Below, piece by piece: positions 54,079 through 62,817 of a stretch of DNA of 64,000 nt. Within the stretch, counting starts at the first letter, position 1; each line of letters opens with the position of its first letter. Both the position numbers and the translations under genes were made by a program. A model generated the notes under the pieces. That model had not been told where the DNA came from. It was given only the letters and a program-made list of their open reading frames with translations, and ran no database searches. This stretch comes from Dyadobacter sp. SG02 (GTDB lineage: Bacteria; Bacteroidota; Bacteroidia; Cytophagales; Spirosomataceae), in assembly GCF_900109045.1 (NCBI RefSeq), contig NZ_FNYL01000014.1:62001-126000 (forward strand), in the 5' to 3' direction.

Positions 54079-55374
54079 ATGGGTAAAATCAGGAATTACC
54101 GCTGGATCATTGTGGTCCTGCTCTTTCTCGCTACGACCATCAATTACCTCGACAGGCAGATCATCGGTCTCCTGAAACCCATTCTGGAAAAAGAATTCGT
54201 CTGGACCGAAACAGACTTTGCCCGCATTGTCATGGCCTTTACCGCCGCCTACGCCATCGGTTTGCTCGTTTTTGGCTGGCTGATCGATAAAATCGGCACC
54301 AAAGCCGGGTACTCGTTTACCATCATCTTTTGGAGTATCGCAGGTATGCTGCACGCGGTTGCACGCAGCGCATTCGGGTTCGGGGTTGCGCGTGTGGGCC
54401 TGGGCCTGGGAGAGGCTGGTAATTATCCAGCGGCAGTGAAAACCGTCGCAGAATGGTTCCCGAAAAAGGAAAGGGCTTTGGCCACGGGCCTTTTCAATGC
54501 CGGTACCAGTATTGGGGTGGTAGTAGCGCTGATACTCGTTCCCTGGATATTGAGCCATTATGGTTGGCAGGAAGTATTCTGGATCACGGGCGCACTGGGT
54601 TTTGTGTGGCTGATTTTCTGGTGGATATTTTACGATATTCCCGTAAAACAGAAGCGATTGAGCTCCGAGGAACTCCATTACATTCTCAGCGGGCAGGATC
54701 AGGACGAAAACGAAGCCGAAAAGCAGCCGGTGAAATGGATCAAACTATTCACTTTCCCGCAGACCTGGGCCTACATTACCGGCAAAGGGCTCATCGACCC
54801 CATTTACTGGTTCTTCCTGTTTTGGCTGCCTTCCTATTTTGCGTCGACATACCATCTCGACCTTAAAAGGCCGAGTCTGGAGTTGATGCTTATTTACACT
54901 GCGACGACCGTGGGCAGTATTGCAGGCGGTTACCTGTCGTCCTGGTTGATCAAACGGGGCTGGCCGACGCTCAAAGCACGTAAAACGGTTCTGCTGGGTC
55001 TGGCATTCTGTGAATTGTCCGTGATACTGATCCAGTTTTCGAGCGGCGTCTGGATGGCCGTCGGGCTGATCAGCGTGGCCGTGGCATTGCACCAGGCCTG
55101 GGCAACGAACGTATTCACATTACCATCGGACCTTTTCCCTAAACAAGCGGTAAGCTCAGTTGTAGGCATCGGTGGGATGGCCGGAGCGGTCGGTGGTATC
55201 CTTTTCCCGATGCTGATCGGCAGCTTACTCGACAGCTACAAGGCAGCCGGGAACATCCAGGCGGGATATAACATCATTTTTACAATCTGCGGTTTTACTT
55301 ATCTTGTGGCGTGGCTGATTATCCATTGGCTCACCCGAACGCCCAAAGTGGTAGAACTCGAAGAATTGCAATGA
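54079..55374 (+). CDS. MFS sugar-acid transporter (ACS family, ExuT/DgoT-like)
   Basis: The protein has 431 residues with 12 predicted membrane helices. The family marks are NYLDRQIIGLLKPILEKEF after helix 1, VFGWLIDKIGTKAGY between helices 2 and 3, and RVGLGLGEAGNYPAAVKTVA in helix 4, as in the anion:cation symporter family that carries hexuronates, galactonate and related acids with protons. It would bring the product of the periplasmic dehydratases, or the aldonate itself, into the cell. It lies 3 bp after dgoA and overlaps the GNAT gene. Confidence 0.92.
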   Translation: MGKIRNYRWIIVVLLFLATTINYLDRQIIGLLKPILEKEFVWTETDFARIVMAFTAAYAIGLLVFGWLIDKIGTKAGYSFTIIFWSIAGMLHAVARSAFGFGVARVGLGLGEAGNYPAAVKTVAEWFPKKERALATGLFNAGTSIGVVVALILVPWILSHYGWQEVFWITGALGFVWLIFWWIFYDIPVKQKRLSSEELHYILSGQDQDENEAEKQPVKWIKLFTFPQTWAYITGKGLIDPIYWFFLFWLPSYFASTYHLDLKRPSLELMLIYTATTVGSIAGGYLSSWLIKRGWPTLKARKTVLLGLAFCELSVILIQFSSGVWMAVGLISVAVALHQAWATNVFTLPSDLFPKQAVSSVVGIGGMAGAVGGILFPMLIGSLLDSYKAAGNIQAGYNIIFTICGFTYLVAWLIIHWLTRTPKVVELEELQ

Positions 55375-55826
55375 TCATTTTAAGAAGAACCGACTCCGAC
55401 GATCCCGATTTCCAGGCATTGGTAAAACTGTTGGACGCCGACCTCGCTATCCGCGACGGTGCCGACCACAGTTTTTATTCTCAATTCAATAAAATCGACA
55501 AAATCCGCCACACCGTAGTCTGCTATGAATATGGGCAGCCCATCGGCTGCGGTGCCATCAAAGCATTCAGCGACGAGGCCATGGAAGTAAAGAGGATGTA
55601 TGTCTCACCCGAAGGTCGCAACAAAGGTGTCGCCTCCCGCATCCTCGCGGACCTGGAAGCCTGGGCGTTCGAACTGGGCTACCTCCGATGCGTTCTCGAA
55701 ACCGGCAAACGCCAGCCCGAAGCCATCGCGCTCTATGAAAAAAACGGCTACCGGCGGACGGAAAATTACGGGCAGTATGTGGGGGTGGAGAATAGTGTTT
55801 GTTTTGCGAAGGGGTTGGCAAGCTAG
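55371..55826 (+). CDS. GNAT-family N-acetyltransferase
   Basis: The protein has 151 residues from the ATG at 55371, which overlaps the transporter stop as ATGA. It has the acetyl-CoA site VKRMYVSPEGRNKGVASRIL (R/Q-x-x-G-x-G/A) and a C-terminal ALYEKNGYRRTENYG strand. The acceptor is unknown; its place at the end of the dgo operon may be incidental. The last 111 bp recur at 56627-56737 beyond the toxin-antitoxin pair. Confidence 0.88.
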   Translation: MIILRRTDSDDPDFQALVKLLDADLAIRDGADHSFYSQFNKIDKIRHTVVCYEYGQPIGCGAIKAFSDEAMEVKRMYVSPEGRNKGVASRILADLEAWAFELGYLRCVLETGKRQPEAIALYEKNGYRRTENYGQYVGVENSVCFAKGLAS

Positions 55827-55841
55827 ACTACCATGGAGGCA

Positions 55842-56132
55842 TTAAATTAATTCAATTTGCAGTTTGACATTAGCTTGCAGGGCGCTGAAAACACGGAGCA
55901 GGGTGTCAAGCGTAACATTTCCGGCATTGTTTTCCAGCCTTGAAATTTGCGCTTTTTGAACGCCTATTAATTCGCCCAGTGCTTCCTGAGTGATCTTTCT
56001 TTTCTTGCGTGTTTGTTTAATGGCCGCTCCGACCAACTCCAATTGTAGCTCATATTCATAACGATCACGCTCTGGTGTCCCAGTTTTACCGATGATCTCG
56101 TCTTCAAGTTCATCAAGGGTGTATGTTTTCAT
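55842..56132 (-). CDS. HigA-type XRE antitoxin
   Basis: The protein has 96 residues. The C-terminal part (about 35-90) is an XRE helix-turn-helix with ITQEALGELIGVQKAQISRL. The N-terminal part is acidic. The gene overlaps the toxin stop codon by ATGA, toxin first, as in higBA loci. It should bind the toxin and repress the operon promoter. It lies between two copies of the GNAT gene end. Confidence 0.88.
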   Translation of the reverse strand: MKTYTLDELEDEIIGKTGTPERDRYEYELQLELVGAAIKQTRKKRKITQEALGELIGVQKAQISRLENNAGNVTLDTLLRVFSALQANVKLQIELI

Positions 56133-56479
56133 AAGTTTGATTTTTTATCGAGAAAGTATTTAGTCCTAAGGTTTTGAGCCTTTAATATTTCATAATCTGA
56201 CACCTTACTTTGCTTTTTAAGAAAGCCGTGAGTCGAAATGACCAGGGTATTCAAATTATCTGTTTTATCCCAGAAGGCCAACATTCGATACTGTATCCCA
56301 TCGTAGTGTGTTCGGAATTCCCAAATATCCGCGTTCAGCTTTTTGAATAGGGCAGAATCCATGCGAGATTGGGATCTTCTGATGTTTGCCATTATTTTCG
56401 CGGCTGCTTTTTTATCCAACGATTTCAAAAAGCTGGTTGCTTGATCAAGGAAGACTACATTAAAAAACCTGTCGATCAT
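56129..56479 (-). CDS. HigB/RelE-type toxin
   Basis: The protein has 116 residues from the ATG at 56477-56479; the longer frame to 56551 adds an unlikely hydrophobic tail. The phage Gp49-like/HigB fold is marked by FLDQATSFLKSLDKKAAAKI, then LNADIWEFRTHYDGIQYRML and FWDKTDNLNTLVISTHGFLK. Such proteins cut mRNA on ribosomes. It is paired with the HigA-type gene downstream. Confidence 0.87.
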   Translation of the reverse strand: MIDRFFNVVFLDQATSFLKSLDKKAAAKIMANIRRSQSRMDSALFKKLNADIWEFRTHYDGIQYRMLAFWDKTDNLNTLVISTHGFLKKQSKVSDYEILKAQNLRTKYFLDKKSNL

Positions 56480-56626
56480 CGAGATAAATAAAGATAGTAA
56501 AAGTTTCGTTATGAGGAAACTTTTGGGTTGCGACGATGAAAATAAATGCAACTATCCAGACTCATCAAGATTAAAGAGCAGGGAGTATTAACCAGTTACC
56601 AATCGGCTGGAATCGGATGGCGGTTA

Positions 56627-56737
56627 CCCGAAGCCATCGCGCTGTATGAGAAAAGCGGCTACCGCCGGACGGAGAATTACGGGCAGTATGTGGGGGTGGA
56701 GAATAGTGTTTGTTTTGCGAAGGGGTTGGGGGACTAG
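56627..56737 (+). pseudogene. duplicated 3' end of the GNAT gene
   Basis: These 111 bp align without gaps to 55716-55826 with 9 differences, four of them just before the stop. They encode PEAIALYEKSGYRRTENYG and on to the stop. The frame is open upstream to 56546 but those residues have no GNAT character and no acetyl-CoA site, so the copy is a fragment. It and the intact gene end flank the toxin-antitoxin pair as direct repeats. Confidence 0.85.
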
Positions 56738-57081
56738 TCTTTTTTGATCGCCGTAATTTCAATGGAAGGAAATACAATCATAGATGTCGGCCCGAAGAAG
56801 CATTCCTTTTTGAGATTTCCGCTGATGGTGTAGTCTGGAATGCCGTTGTTCTCGCTTTTCGCCCAGAGCGAATCTACATCGCATGCCCACGCCGAGGTCT
56901 TGCTAAGCGTGATTGGGTGGGTGAATGTAAATAATCCGGCACTTTCATGAACAGCGCGGGTGTTTTTAAGAACCAGCAAGGTGGGGCCTTCGCAACCACA
57001 ATCGGGTTGTGGATCATCTTTCGAGCATGACAGGATAATGGAGGTTGCACAAACGGCGAAGAGAACGAATAATTTTTTCAT
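56734..57081 (-). CDS. hypothetical lipoprotein
   Basis: The protein has 115 residues with a lipoprotein signal (MKKLFVLFAVCATSIILSC). The mature part has four more cysteines, two in PDCGCEG and one each near WACDVD and KKECFFG, which may form disulfides. It has a beta-rich body. No family recognised. Its stop overlaps that of the GNAT fragment by 4 bp. Confidence 0.7.
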   Translation of the reverse strand: MKKLFVLFAVCATSIILSCSKDDPQPDCGCEGPTLLVLKNTRAVHESAGLFTFTHPITLSKTSAWACDVDSLWAKSENNGIPDYTISGNLKKECFFGPTSMIVFPSIEITAIKKD

Positions 57082-57179
57082 GTCGACAGACGCGTTAGGT
57101 TGCTTTAAAATGGATTTTAAGCAAGATTAAATACCGGTTACTTTGGTTGGAATTTAAAAATTGTCTGAAAATCAATCTT

Positions 57180-58598
57180 TTACTTATTTGCTTCACACCA
57201 CTCCACAATCGCCGGATACAAATCCGCCACAGTCTGCCCTTTTTTCCGCGCTTTGTAAATTTTAACCAAAAACTGGTCAAATTCCTTAAAGCGCCGGAAG
57301 CCCCTGAAATTGACCATCATATCCTCGTTGGAGGCGATGAGTTTTTCCTGCTCGGCGGGCGGCGCGTAGTCGATATAACGGAGGCTTACGAGGGCCCAAT
57401 TCATGTATTCGTCGAAGGATGATTCAGGCGTGTTGTAGTAGCGGGCTGGCTTGCTGTTGTCGTTCCAGATGGAGAGGTCGGAGAATGCTTTTTGAATGCG
57501 GGCGTGGTAGGCGGTTTTTTGGCCTTCGGGGCCGATGAAACTGTGGTTGAATTCCGTAAAAACGATGTTACCGTCCATCACGAACCGGGCTTTTTCCGAC
57601 CATTCGGAAGGTACTCCGGCTTTATGAAACGGAAAATTGACGTGTGCCTGCGCTTCGCGGAAACCATCGAGGTCGAAGAAGCTGGCCGATTGATTGGCGC
57701 TTACCAGTGGCGAGAAGATGATTTTGAACGCGTCGTAACGGGTCGAAGGGAAGTTCCGGGCAAGCCAGCGCTGCATTTCCGGCACGCCGATCGAGTCGCG
57801 GTAGGCCTGGATCAGGCGGTCGTAGTAGGAGCGGTGCGCATTGTAAAATTCCTCAAAACGGCTTGCCTTTCCGAAATTTTCCAGATCGGGAAGATAGTAG
57901 CGGAAATTATTGGTGTATGAATTGCCAATGCGGTCGTACACAGGGCCCTGGGTGATTTTACCGTCCGCCGCCAGTTCGAATGGGTAGGCATCCATTTTGA
58001 TCGCATGAATACCCCCGTCGACGCCAAGTCCTGTGTTCACCTTTTTGACAACCTCATGACTGGTATATGGCTCAAACCACTCCATAACCTCACGATAGTA
58101 GTCCGTGTCACGGTTGACCAGCCCATTAATGTTCCGGCCACGGTCTGTTAATGCAAATACAATGTTGATCAGCTCGTATACCTTGGGGATCTCGACAATG
58201 GTTTTACCTCGGTGCGCAGCCTGGTACTCCTTCGAAAACTGTGCGCGGGGTACGAACTGAATGCCTTTAAATTCCGTAAATGCGCTGTCTTTTCCGTTGA
58301 GCAGAACCACGAACGGATAGCTTTTGCCGGGTTCGAGTTCGAAAACAACGGAGTCGCGGTTGGTGATAAAGGCGAAACGTTTGCTTTTTCCCTCGATGTA
58401 TGCATCGTAAACATCCGGCCGGATTTGCGGCGAAATATTCCAGTTTCCTGTAACCAGCTGGTCGCCCTCGCGTATGTCCGCACGGACGCTATCCGCTTGT
58501 ACGACAGGCATATGTTGCCCGCGCACGTGCGTGGCTGCGTATAAGGATATCAGTGTCAGTAAAATGCAGTTCGTAGCAATGTTCGTACAAATTCTCAA
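57180..58598 (-). CDS. DUF4932-like exported protein, possible metalloprotease relative
   Basis: The protein has 472 residues; the only start that gives the signal peptide (about residues 3-27, ending Val-Arg-Gly-Gln) is a TTG at 58596-58598, as no in-frame ATG lies upstream. The body recalls DUF4932 proteins by the phrase NIVFTEFNHSFIGPEG near residue 360, where Glu and His could bind metal as in other TEFxH-type families. It is exported. Function is unknown. It is 81 bp downstream of the LtaS-like gene on the same strand. Confidence 0.6.
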   Translation of the reverse strand: MRICTNIATNCILLTLISLYAATHVRGQHMPVVQADSVRADIREGDQLVTGNWNISPQIRPDVYDAYIEGKSKRFAFITNRDSVVFELEPGKSYPFVVLLNGKDSAFTEFKGIQFVPRAQFSKEYQAAHRGKTIVEIPKVYELINIVFALTDRGRNINGLVNRDTDYYREVMEWFEPYTSHEVVKKVNTGLGVDGGIHAIKMDAYPFELAADGKITQGPVYDRIGNSYTNNFRYYLPDLENFGKASRFEEFYNAHRSYYDRLIQAYRDSIGVPEMQRWLARNFPSTRYDAFKIIFSPLVSANQSASFFDLDGFREAQAHVNFPFHKAGVPSEWSEKARFVMDGNIVFTEFNHSFIGPEGQKTAYHARIQKAFSDLSIWNDNSKPARYYNTPESSFDEYMNWALVSLRYIDYAPPAEQEKLIASNEDMMVNFRGFRRFKEFDQFLVKIYKARKKGQTVADLYPAIVEWCEANK

Positions 58599-58679
58599 AG
58601 TCCGGCGGTTATGATGTTGTAACCGTGAATATAACGTTTGTATAATTTCCTGAAAAAGTTGTAACCGATAATTTCGTAA

Positions 58680-60626
58680 CTATTTTTTCATCATGCCGTT
58701 CCTGAACTGAAAACTTGCTGCCTGATACCAGGAAATGGCTTCGTTAACCAGAGATCTGTTCTGTGAAGTTTGACGCGCGGACCCGTCTTTGAAGTCGGGG
58801 ATGAATGTGGAGGCAATTCGTTGGGGTTTCAATATCACCAATGAGTCGTGTTTAATGTAACCCAGACTTTGATAAGTGCTGACAAATGCCCGCTCACGAC
58901 CCGGTTCCAGCTGGAAAATATCGTAGCCGAAAAATTGGCTGCGGTAGGAAAAATTGAGAAGGCCCAGAACAGTCGGGCCGATGTCGATCTGGCTCATGAG
59001 CCTTGGCATAATACCGGGCGGTATGAAGCCCGGCGCGTAAATCAGTAAAGGTATCTTGTACCGGTTGACGGGCAAATCGGTCTTGCCCGCGCTGGATGCA
59101 CAGTGGTCGGCCACAATGACGAACAACGTGTTTTTGAACCAGGGCTTGTTCCGGGCACTGCGGATAAACTGCCCGATGGCAAAGTCGGTATATTTTACCG
59201 CACCATCGCGGCCGGAATGCGAAGGAATATCGATCCTTCCTTCGGGATAGGTATAGGGCCGATGGTTGGATGTGGTCATGATATGAGCAAAAACGGGTTT
59301 GCCGTTTTTTGCATCCGAGTCGATCTCGCGGACTGCCAGTTCGAAAAGGTTTTCGTCCGCTACCCCCCAGATGTTCTCATAGTCGATATCCTTTTTCGAA
59401 AGGGCGGTCCGGTCGACGACCCCGTAGCCATTATGGCCGAAGAAATAACCCATATTGTCGAAATAGCCATAGCCGCCGTATATGAACCGGGCCTGGTATC
59501 CTTTGCTTCGCAGGACGCTGCCCATCGAGAAAAGGTCTTCGTTATGCGGTCGGCGGACAATGGACTGGCCCGGCGTTGGTGGGGCACATATGGATAATGC
59601 TTCCAAACCGCGGACCGTGCGTGTGCCGGTGGCGTACAGGTTTGTGAAAAGAAGGCTCCGGCTGGCGAGCGAGTCGAGGAAGGGCGTAATTCCCTGGGTA
59701 TTGCCAAAGCTTCCGAGAAAGTCGGCGCTAAGGCTTTCGACGCTGATGAGGATAATATTTTTGTGCAGTTCGGTGCCGGTATTGACGATATCCCTTTCAA
59801 TAGAGAACCGCTTGTCGTCGACAAAACGGCTTTCCGGTGTTTTCACAAGCGAACGTATCGTCGCCGATGCACGGCGTTCATCCATTTTGGCGTAGAACTG
59901 GTTGTAATCCAGTTCGTTGTTGCGATAGGCTGCAAACAGCTCATACATTCCGTTGCCGGCGAGCTCATTGACAAAGATATTATTGCTGAACTGCCTGAGT
60001 TTGTTATCGAATGTCAAGAAAACCGTCGCAAGTACCGCGAAATACGCAACGGCAACGAGCGATCGTCGGCCGAAACGCATTTCAATCCATGCAAACCGGG
60101 TGGAGAACCGGGATACCAGCACTGTCAACACGACTGCCAGCACGAGCAGTATGCACACGATCACTTCCACCGGGTAGGATTGGCGGATGTTGCCGACGAC
60201 TTCCTGCGTGTAGACCAGGTAATCGACGGCAATGAAATTGAACCGCGAACCAAATTCGTCCCAGAATACCCATTCGGAAACGGCGTTGAGCAGGAGAAGA
60301 AAAATGAGGATGAAAGTCAGGACATTCGCTGCTATTTTAAATGTTTTTTTGCCAGCGTACCGGGACGGCATCACCCAGCCGAAGAGCATTATCGGAAGGA
60401 TGAAATACAATGCATTGAGGATGTCGTAAAACAATCCTATGCCGAAGATACCGAGGAGGCTGGTCGGGCTATAATCCAGGTCGTTGCCGGCCTTCCACAT
60501 CAATGCAATGCGGGTGAGCATGGAGATGCCGGTGAGCAGCAGGGCTATCAGCGTAGGCCGCGAAAGAAAATCGGATTTTAAACGTAACGGGCTTGTTCTT
60601 TCGATTCGCTGGACGGCGATTTCCAT
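58680..60626 (-). CDS. LtaS-like membrane phosphoglycerol transferase (sulfatase fold)
   Basis: The protein has 648 residues from the ATG at 60624-60626. Five membrane helices (about 25-190) are followed by an extracytoplasmic alkaline-phosphatase-like domain. Metal and active-site motifs are ILISVESLSADFLGSFG, the catalytic Thr in YATGTRTVRGLEA, and VIVADHCASSA with the last metal ligands. LtaS-type enzymes transfer phosphoglycerol or phosphoethanolamine onto glycans or lipids. In a Gram-negative host it may modify periplasmic glucans or LPS. The residue set is complete, so it is likely active. Confidence 0.87.
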   Translation of the reverse strand: MEIAVQRIERTSPLRLKSDFLSRPTLIALLLTGISMLTRIALMWKAGNDLDYSPTSLLGIFGIGLFYDILNALYFILPIMLFGWVMPSRYAGKKTFKIAANVLTFILIFLLLLNAVSEWVFWDEFGSRFNFIAVDYLVYTQEVVGNIRQSYPVEVIVCILLVLAVVLTVLVSRFSTRFAWIEMRFGRRSLVAVAYFAVLATVFLTFDNKLRQFSNNIFVNELAGNGMYELFAAYRNNELDYNQFYAKMDERRASATIRSLVKTPESRFVDDKRFSIERDIVNTGTELHKNIILISVESLSADFLGSFGNTQGITPFLDSLASRSLLFTNLYATGTRTVRGLEALSICAPPTPGQSIVRRPHNEDLFSMGSVLRSKGYQARFIYGGYGYFDNMGYFFGHNGYGVVDRTALSKKDIDYENIWGVADENLFELAVREIDSDAKNGKPVFAHIMTTSNHRPYTYPEGRIDIPSHSGRDGAVKYTDFAIGQFIRSARNKPWFKNTLFVIVADHCASSAGKTDLPVNRYKIPLLIYAPGFIPPGIMPRLMSQIDIGPTVLGLLNFSYRSQFFGYDIFQLEPGRERAFVSTYQSLGYIKHDSLVILKPQRIASTFIPDFKDGSARQTSQNRSLVNEAISWYQAASFQFRNGMMKK

Positions 60627-60770
60627 TTCTCGCAAAATTTGGTGGTGTCAGGCGGCATTGATATGCCATCAGGCGCTGAACCTACCATTGAATTCTGAAT
60701 TCTTTTTGAATTTGCGAGACCGAGCCTGCACAGGTAACTGGAAGCGTTAGCTTGGTAATCTGTTTGATTG

Positions 60771-61118
60771 TTAATTCTCCTGAATGTACTTTTTATGCTC
60801 CTTGCCCCATTCGATCATCGCGAGAATGATGTTTCCGAACGTCTTGCAATAGGGCGTGGATTCATATTCGACCAGTACGGGCGAATCGGGGTAAACGGTC
60901 CGTTTGATCAGCTTATTCATTTCCATTTCCTTTAATTCACGGGAAAGCATCCGTGTGGTAATGCCCGGAATGCTCCTTTCAATTTCCCGGAAGCGCTTGT
61001 TGCCGTTGCATATCGAGTTGATAATGGGCAACTTCCATTTGCCGCCGATGACATAGATCGTGTCTTGAAGGGCCTTCACTTCTTCTGCCTGATTTCTCAC
61101 TAATGTCGCTTGTTTCAT
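60771..61118 (-). CDS. HxlR-family transcriptional regulator
   Basis: The protein has 115 residues with the HxlR winged helix: YVIGGKWKLPIINSICNGNK, then REIERSIPGITTRMLSRELK and RTVYPDSPVLVEYESTPY. Single cysteines occur at CNG and YCKT, which in some relatives sense oxidants or quinones. It is divergent from an SDR gene, and TTGGTATA-N23-TATACCAA (61127-61165) lies between them, so it probably represses both. Confidence 0.9.
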   Translation of the reverse strand: MKQATLVRNQAEEVKALQDTIYVIGGKWKLPIINSICNGNKRFREIERSIPGITTRMLSRELKEMEMNKLIKRTVYPDSPVLVEYESTPYCKTFGNIILAMIEWGKEHKKYIQEN

Positions 61119-61126
61119 GACCGTAG

Positions 61127-61180
61127 TTGGTATACTCTGTGATACTGATTACAAAGTTATACCAATGCGCGTTAGTTTTG
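61127..61180. promoter_or_regulatory. HxlR operator and SDR promoter
   Basis: TTGGTATA (61127-61134) and TATACCAA (61158-61165) are inverted copies. TAGTTTTG (61173-61180) fits TAnnTTTG and is the likely -7 box of the SDR gene, so the right arm lies between -33 and -7. Confidence 0.65.
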
Positions 61181-61206
61181 TAGCATCAATTAAAAATTAA
61201 TTCAAA

Positions 61207-62028
61207 ATGAACGGTCAAAAAACCATTTTCATAACAGGGACCAGCAGCGGGCTGGGTAAATTAACCGCGAAATATTTCGCGGAAAACGGCTGGAATGTGG
61301 CCGCAACCATGCGTACGCCGGAAAAGGAAACCGAGCTGACAGCCTACGACAACATCCGGATTTTCAAACTGGACGTAACCGATACGACTCAGGTAAAAAT
61401 AGCTGCCGAACAGGCCATCGAAGCATTCGGGAAGATCGACGTGGTAGTGAACAATGCGGGTATGGGCACGTATGGTGCGCTCGAACTGGCGAAGGAGGAG
61501 GATATCGACTGGCAGTTTGCCGTGAACACCAGGGGGCCGATCAATGTGATCCGTGGATTTCTGCCGCATTTCCGCGCGAATGGTGGCGGGATGTTCATCA
61601 ATATCAGCTCATTTATGGGCATTACCACGGCGGTTCCGCTGGGCTCGCTTTACAATATGTCCAAATTCGCGCTGGAAGGTCTGATCGAAGGGCTGTATTA
61701 CGAATTGAAGCCGCTGAATATCGAATTGCGACTGATCGAACAAGGCGGTTCGAAAGGGAACAGTTTCAGGGAAAGTATTGTCTGGAACGAACATCCGGAA
61801 ATTACCGCTTACGACGAACTGACGAACAAGCTGCAATCCATTATGGCCGGCGCGGACGAAAGCCAGCTGGACGATCCGATGGAGATCGTAAACGTTATCC
61901 ACGGCCTCGCGACCGGCGAAAACAAAAGCTTCCGTAATGTGATAGGTGCTACGGGAAACCAGCTGATGGAAATGCGTAAATCAATGCCCATTGAAGACTA
62001 CATGTCGGCAATGCAAAGCTTTTTCTGA
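61207..62028 (+). CDS. short-chain dehydrogenase/reductase
   Basis: The protein has 273 residues of classical SDR type. The cofactor loop is TGTSSGLGKL (TGxxxGxG), then NNAG in VVVNNAGMG, the catalytic Ser near ISSFMGI, and YNMSK with the Tyr and Lys. An Arg after the second strand (TMRTPEK) suggests NADPH. The substrate is unknown. It is divergent from an HxlR regulator, a common pairing for stress- or aldehyde-induced oxidoreductases. Confidence 0.92.
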   Translation: MNGQKTIFITGTSSGLGKLTAKYFAENGWNVAATMRTPEKETELTAYDNIRIFKLDVTDTTQVKIAAEQAIEAFGKIDVVVNNAGMGTYGALELAKEEDIDWQFAVNTRGPINVIRGFLPHFRANGGGMFINISSFMGITTAVPLGSLYNMSKFALEGLIEGLYYELKPLNIELRLIEQGGSKGNSFRESIVWNEHPEITAYDELTNKLQSIMAGADESQLDDPMEIVNVIHGLATGENKSFRNVIGATGNQLMEMRKSMPIEDYMSAMQSFF

Positions 62029-62049
62029 GAACACGAGGGCTTGATGAAG

Positions 62050-62073
62050 GGCGGCGAAACATGTTTTGCCGCC
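62050..62073. terminator. bidirectional terminator between SDR and DoxX genes
   Basis: GGCGGCGAAACA (62050-62061) and TGTTTTGCCGCC (62062-62073) form a long stem with one wobble pair, followed by TTCTTT, between convergent genes. Confidence 0.75.
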
Positions 62074-62077
62074 TTCT

Positions 62078-62428
62078 TTATTTACTGATCATTGGGTGTT
62101 GTAAATAAATGATAATCAGGTTCAGGAAAAGAAATGGAAGCTCGATGGCTACGCCTTTCAGGTCCTTTTCGAGAAGGTGAAAACAAATGATCATTAAAAT
62201 GGTAGCGGCCATCAGGAAGTTGCCCCAAACAAATGTCTTCGGAAATAGAATGAGTAATGCGCTGATGATCGTGATGACCCCGTTAACCATTACGCCGGTC
62301 TTTGTAAAACCCCATTTGCCGAACATTTCAAGCATTTCAGGCTTGCCGCTGGTCATTGCCCAGCCCTGTTTAAGGCCCATGAATACGGCAATCAATATCA
62401 GTATTCCGTTGATTATTTTTATAACCAT
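62078..62428 (-). CDS. DoxX-like membrane protein
   Basis: The protein has 116 residues with four membrane helices (about 3-20, 45-62, 67-85, 92-110). MVIKIINGILILIAVFMGLK and the Gly-x-x-x-Gly-containing loops fit the DoxX/DUF4395-like group. Function unknown; some DoxX proteins take part in thiosulfate oxidation or redox defence. It is divergent from the PLDc_N gene. Confidence 0.75.
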   Translation of the reverse strand: MVIKIINGILILIAVFMGLKQGWAMTSGKPEMLEMFGKWGFTKTGVMVNGVITIISALLILFPKTFVWGNFLMAATILMIICFHLLEKDLKGVAIELPFLFLNLIIIYLQHPMISK

Positions 62429-62499
62429 TTTATAAAATAGTTGGAGGTGAATCGGGTCAATTTAAGTCAATTTGCCGATTTTATTTGTTGGTAACCGCA

Positions 62500-62526
62500 G
62501 TTATATTATTTTGGTAAAAATATAAC
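62500..62526. promoter_or_regulatory. operator-like inverted repeat and strong ribosome-binding site
   Basis: GTTATAT (62500-62506) and ATATAAC (62520-62526) are inverted around 13 bp that include TATTTTGG. Downstream, AAAGGAGGT at 62532-62540 is a perfect Shine-Dalgarno, rare in this phylum, but 13 nt from the ATG at 62554, farther than usual. Confidence 0.45.
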
Positions 62527-62553
62527 AACCGAAAGGAGGTAACTGCCTAAACT

Positions 62554-62790
62554 ATGAGCACAGTTTTATCCGCAATCCTGTTATTTATGGGCCTCGGAGG
62601 CTTGGAAGTAATGTTTCTATTTATTCTATTGCCACTTGCTATCACCATTTGGGCATTAGTCGATGCTATCAAGAGCGATTTCAAGAAGGATATTAACAAA
62701 CTCGTTTGGATCATTGTGATCATTTGCTTTCCTTTTTTTGGCGGGATACTCTATTTACTTTTGGGAAAGAATCAGAAGGTCGGTTTTTAA
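62554..62790 (+). CDS. PLDc_N-type small membrane protein
   Basis: The protein has 78 residues with two or three membrane helices. FKKDINKLVWIIVIICFPFF followed by GGILYLLLGKNQK is the pattern of the phospholipase D-nuclease N-terminal (PLDc_N) domain found alone in many Bacteroidota. It has no catalytic HKD motif and no known function. Some family members take part in bacteriocin or stress responses. Confidence 0.8.
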   Translation: MSTVLSAILLFMGLGGLEVMFLFILLPLAITIWALVDAIKSDFKKDINKLVWIIVIICFPFFGGILYLLLGKNQKVGF

Positions 62791-62817
62791 GAGGGGGTGT
62801 AGATATTATGTCGGTTA

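Noticed and set aside
56546..56626. Start of a second full acetyltransferase
   Set aside because: The residues before the duplicated end lack the acetyl-CoA motif and do not match the intact GNAT.
59763..60581. 272-residue plus-strand frame opposite the LtaS-like gene
   Set aside because: It is antisense to a gene with complete motifs and shows low-complexity composition without a domain.
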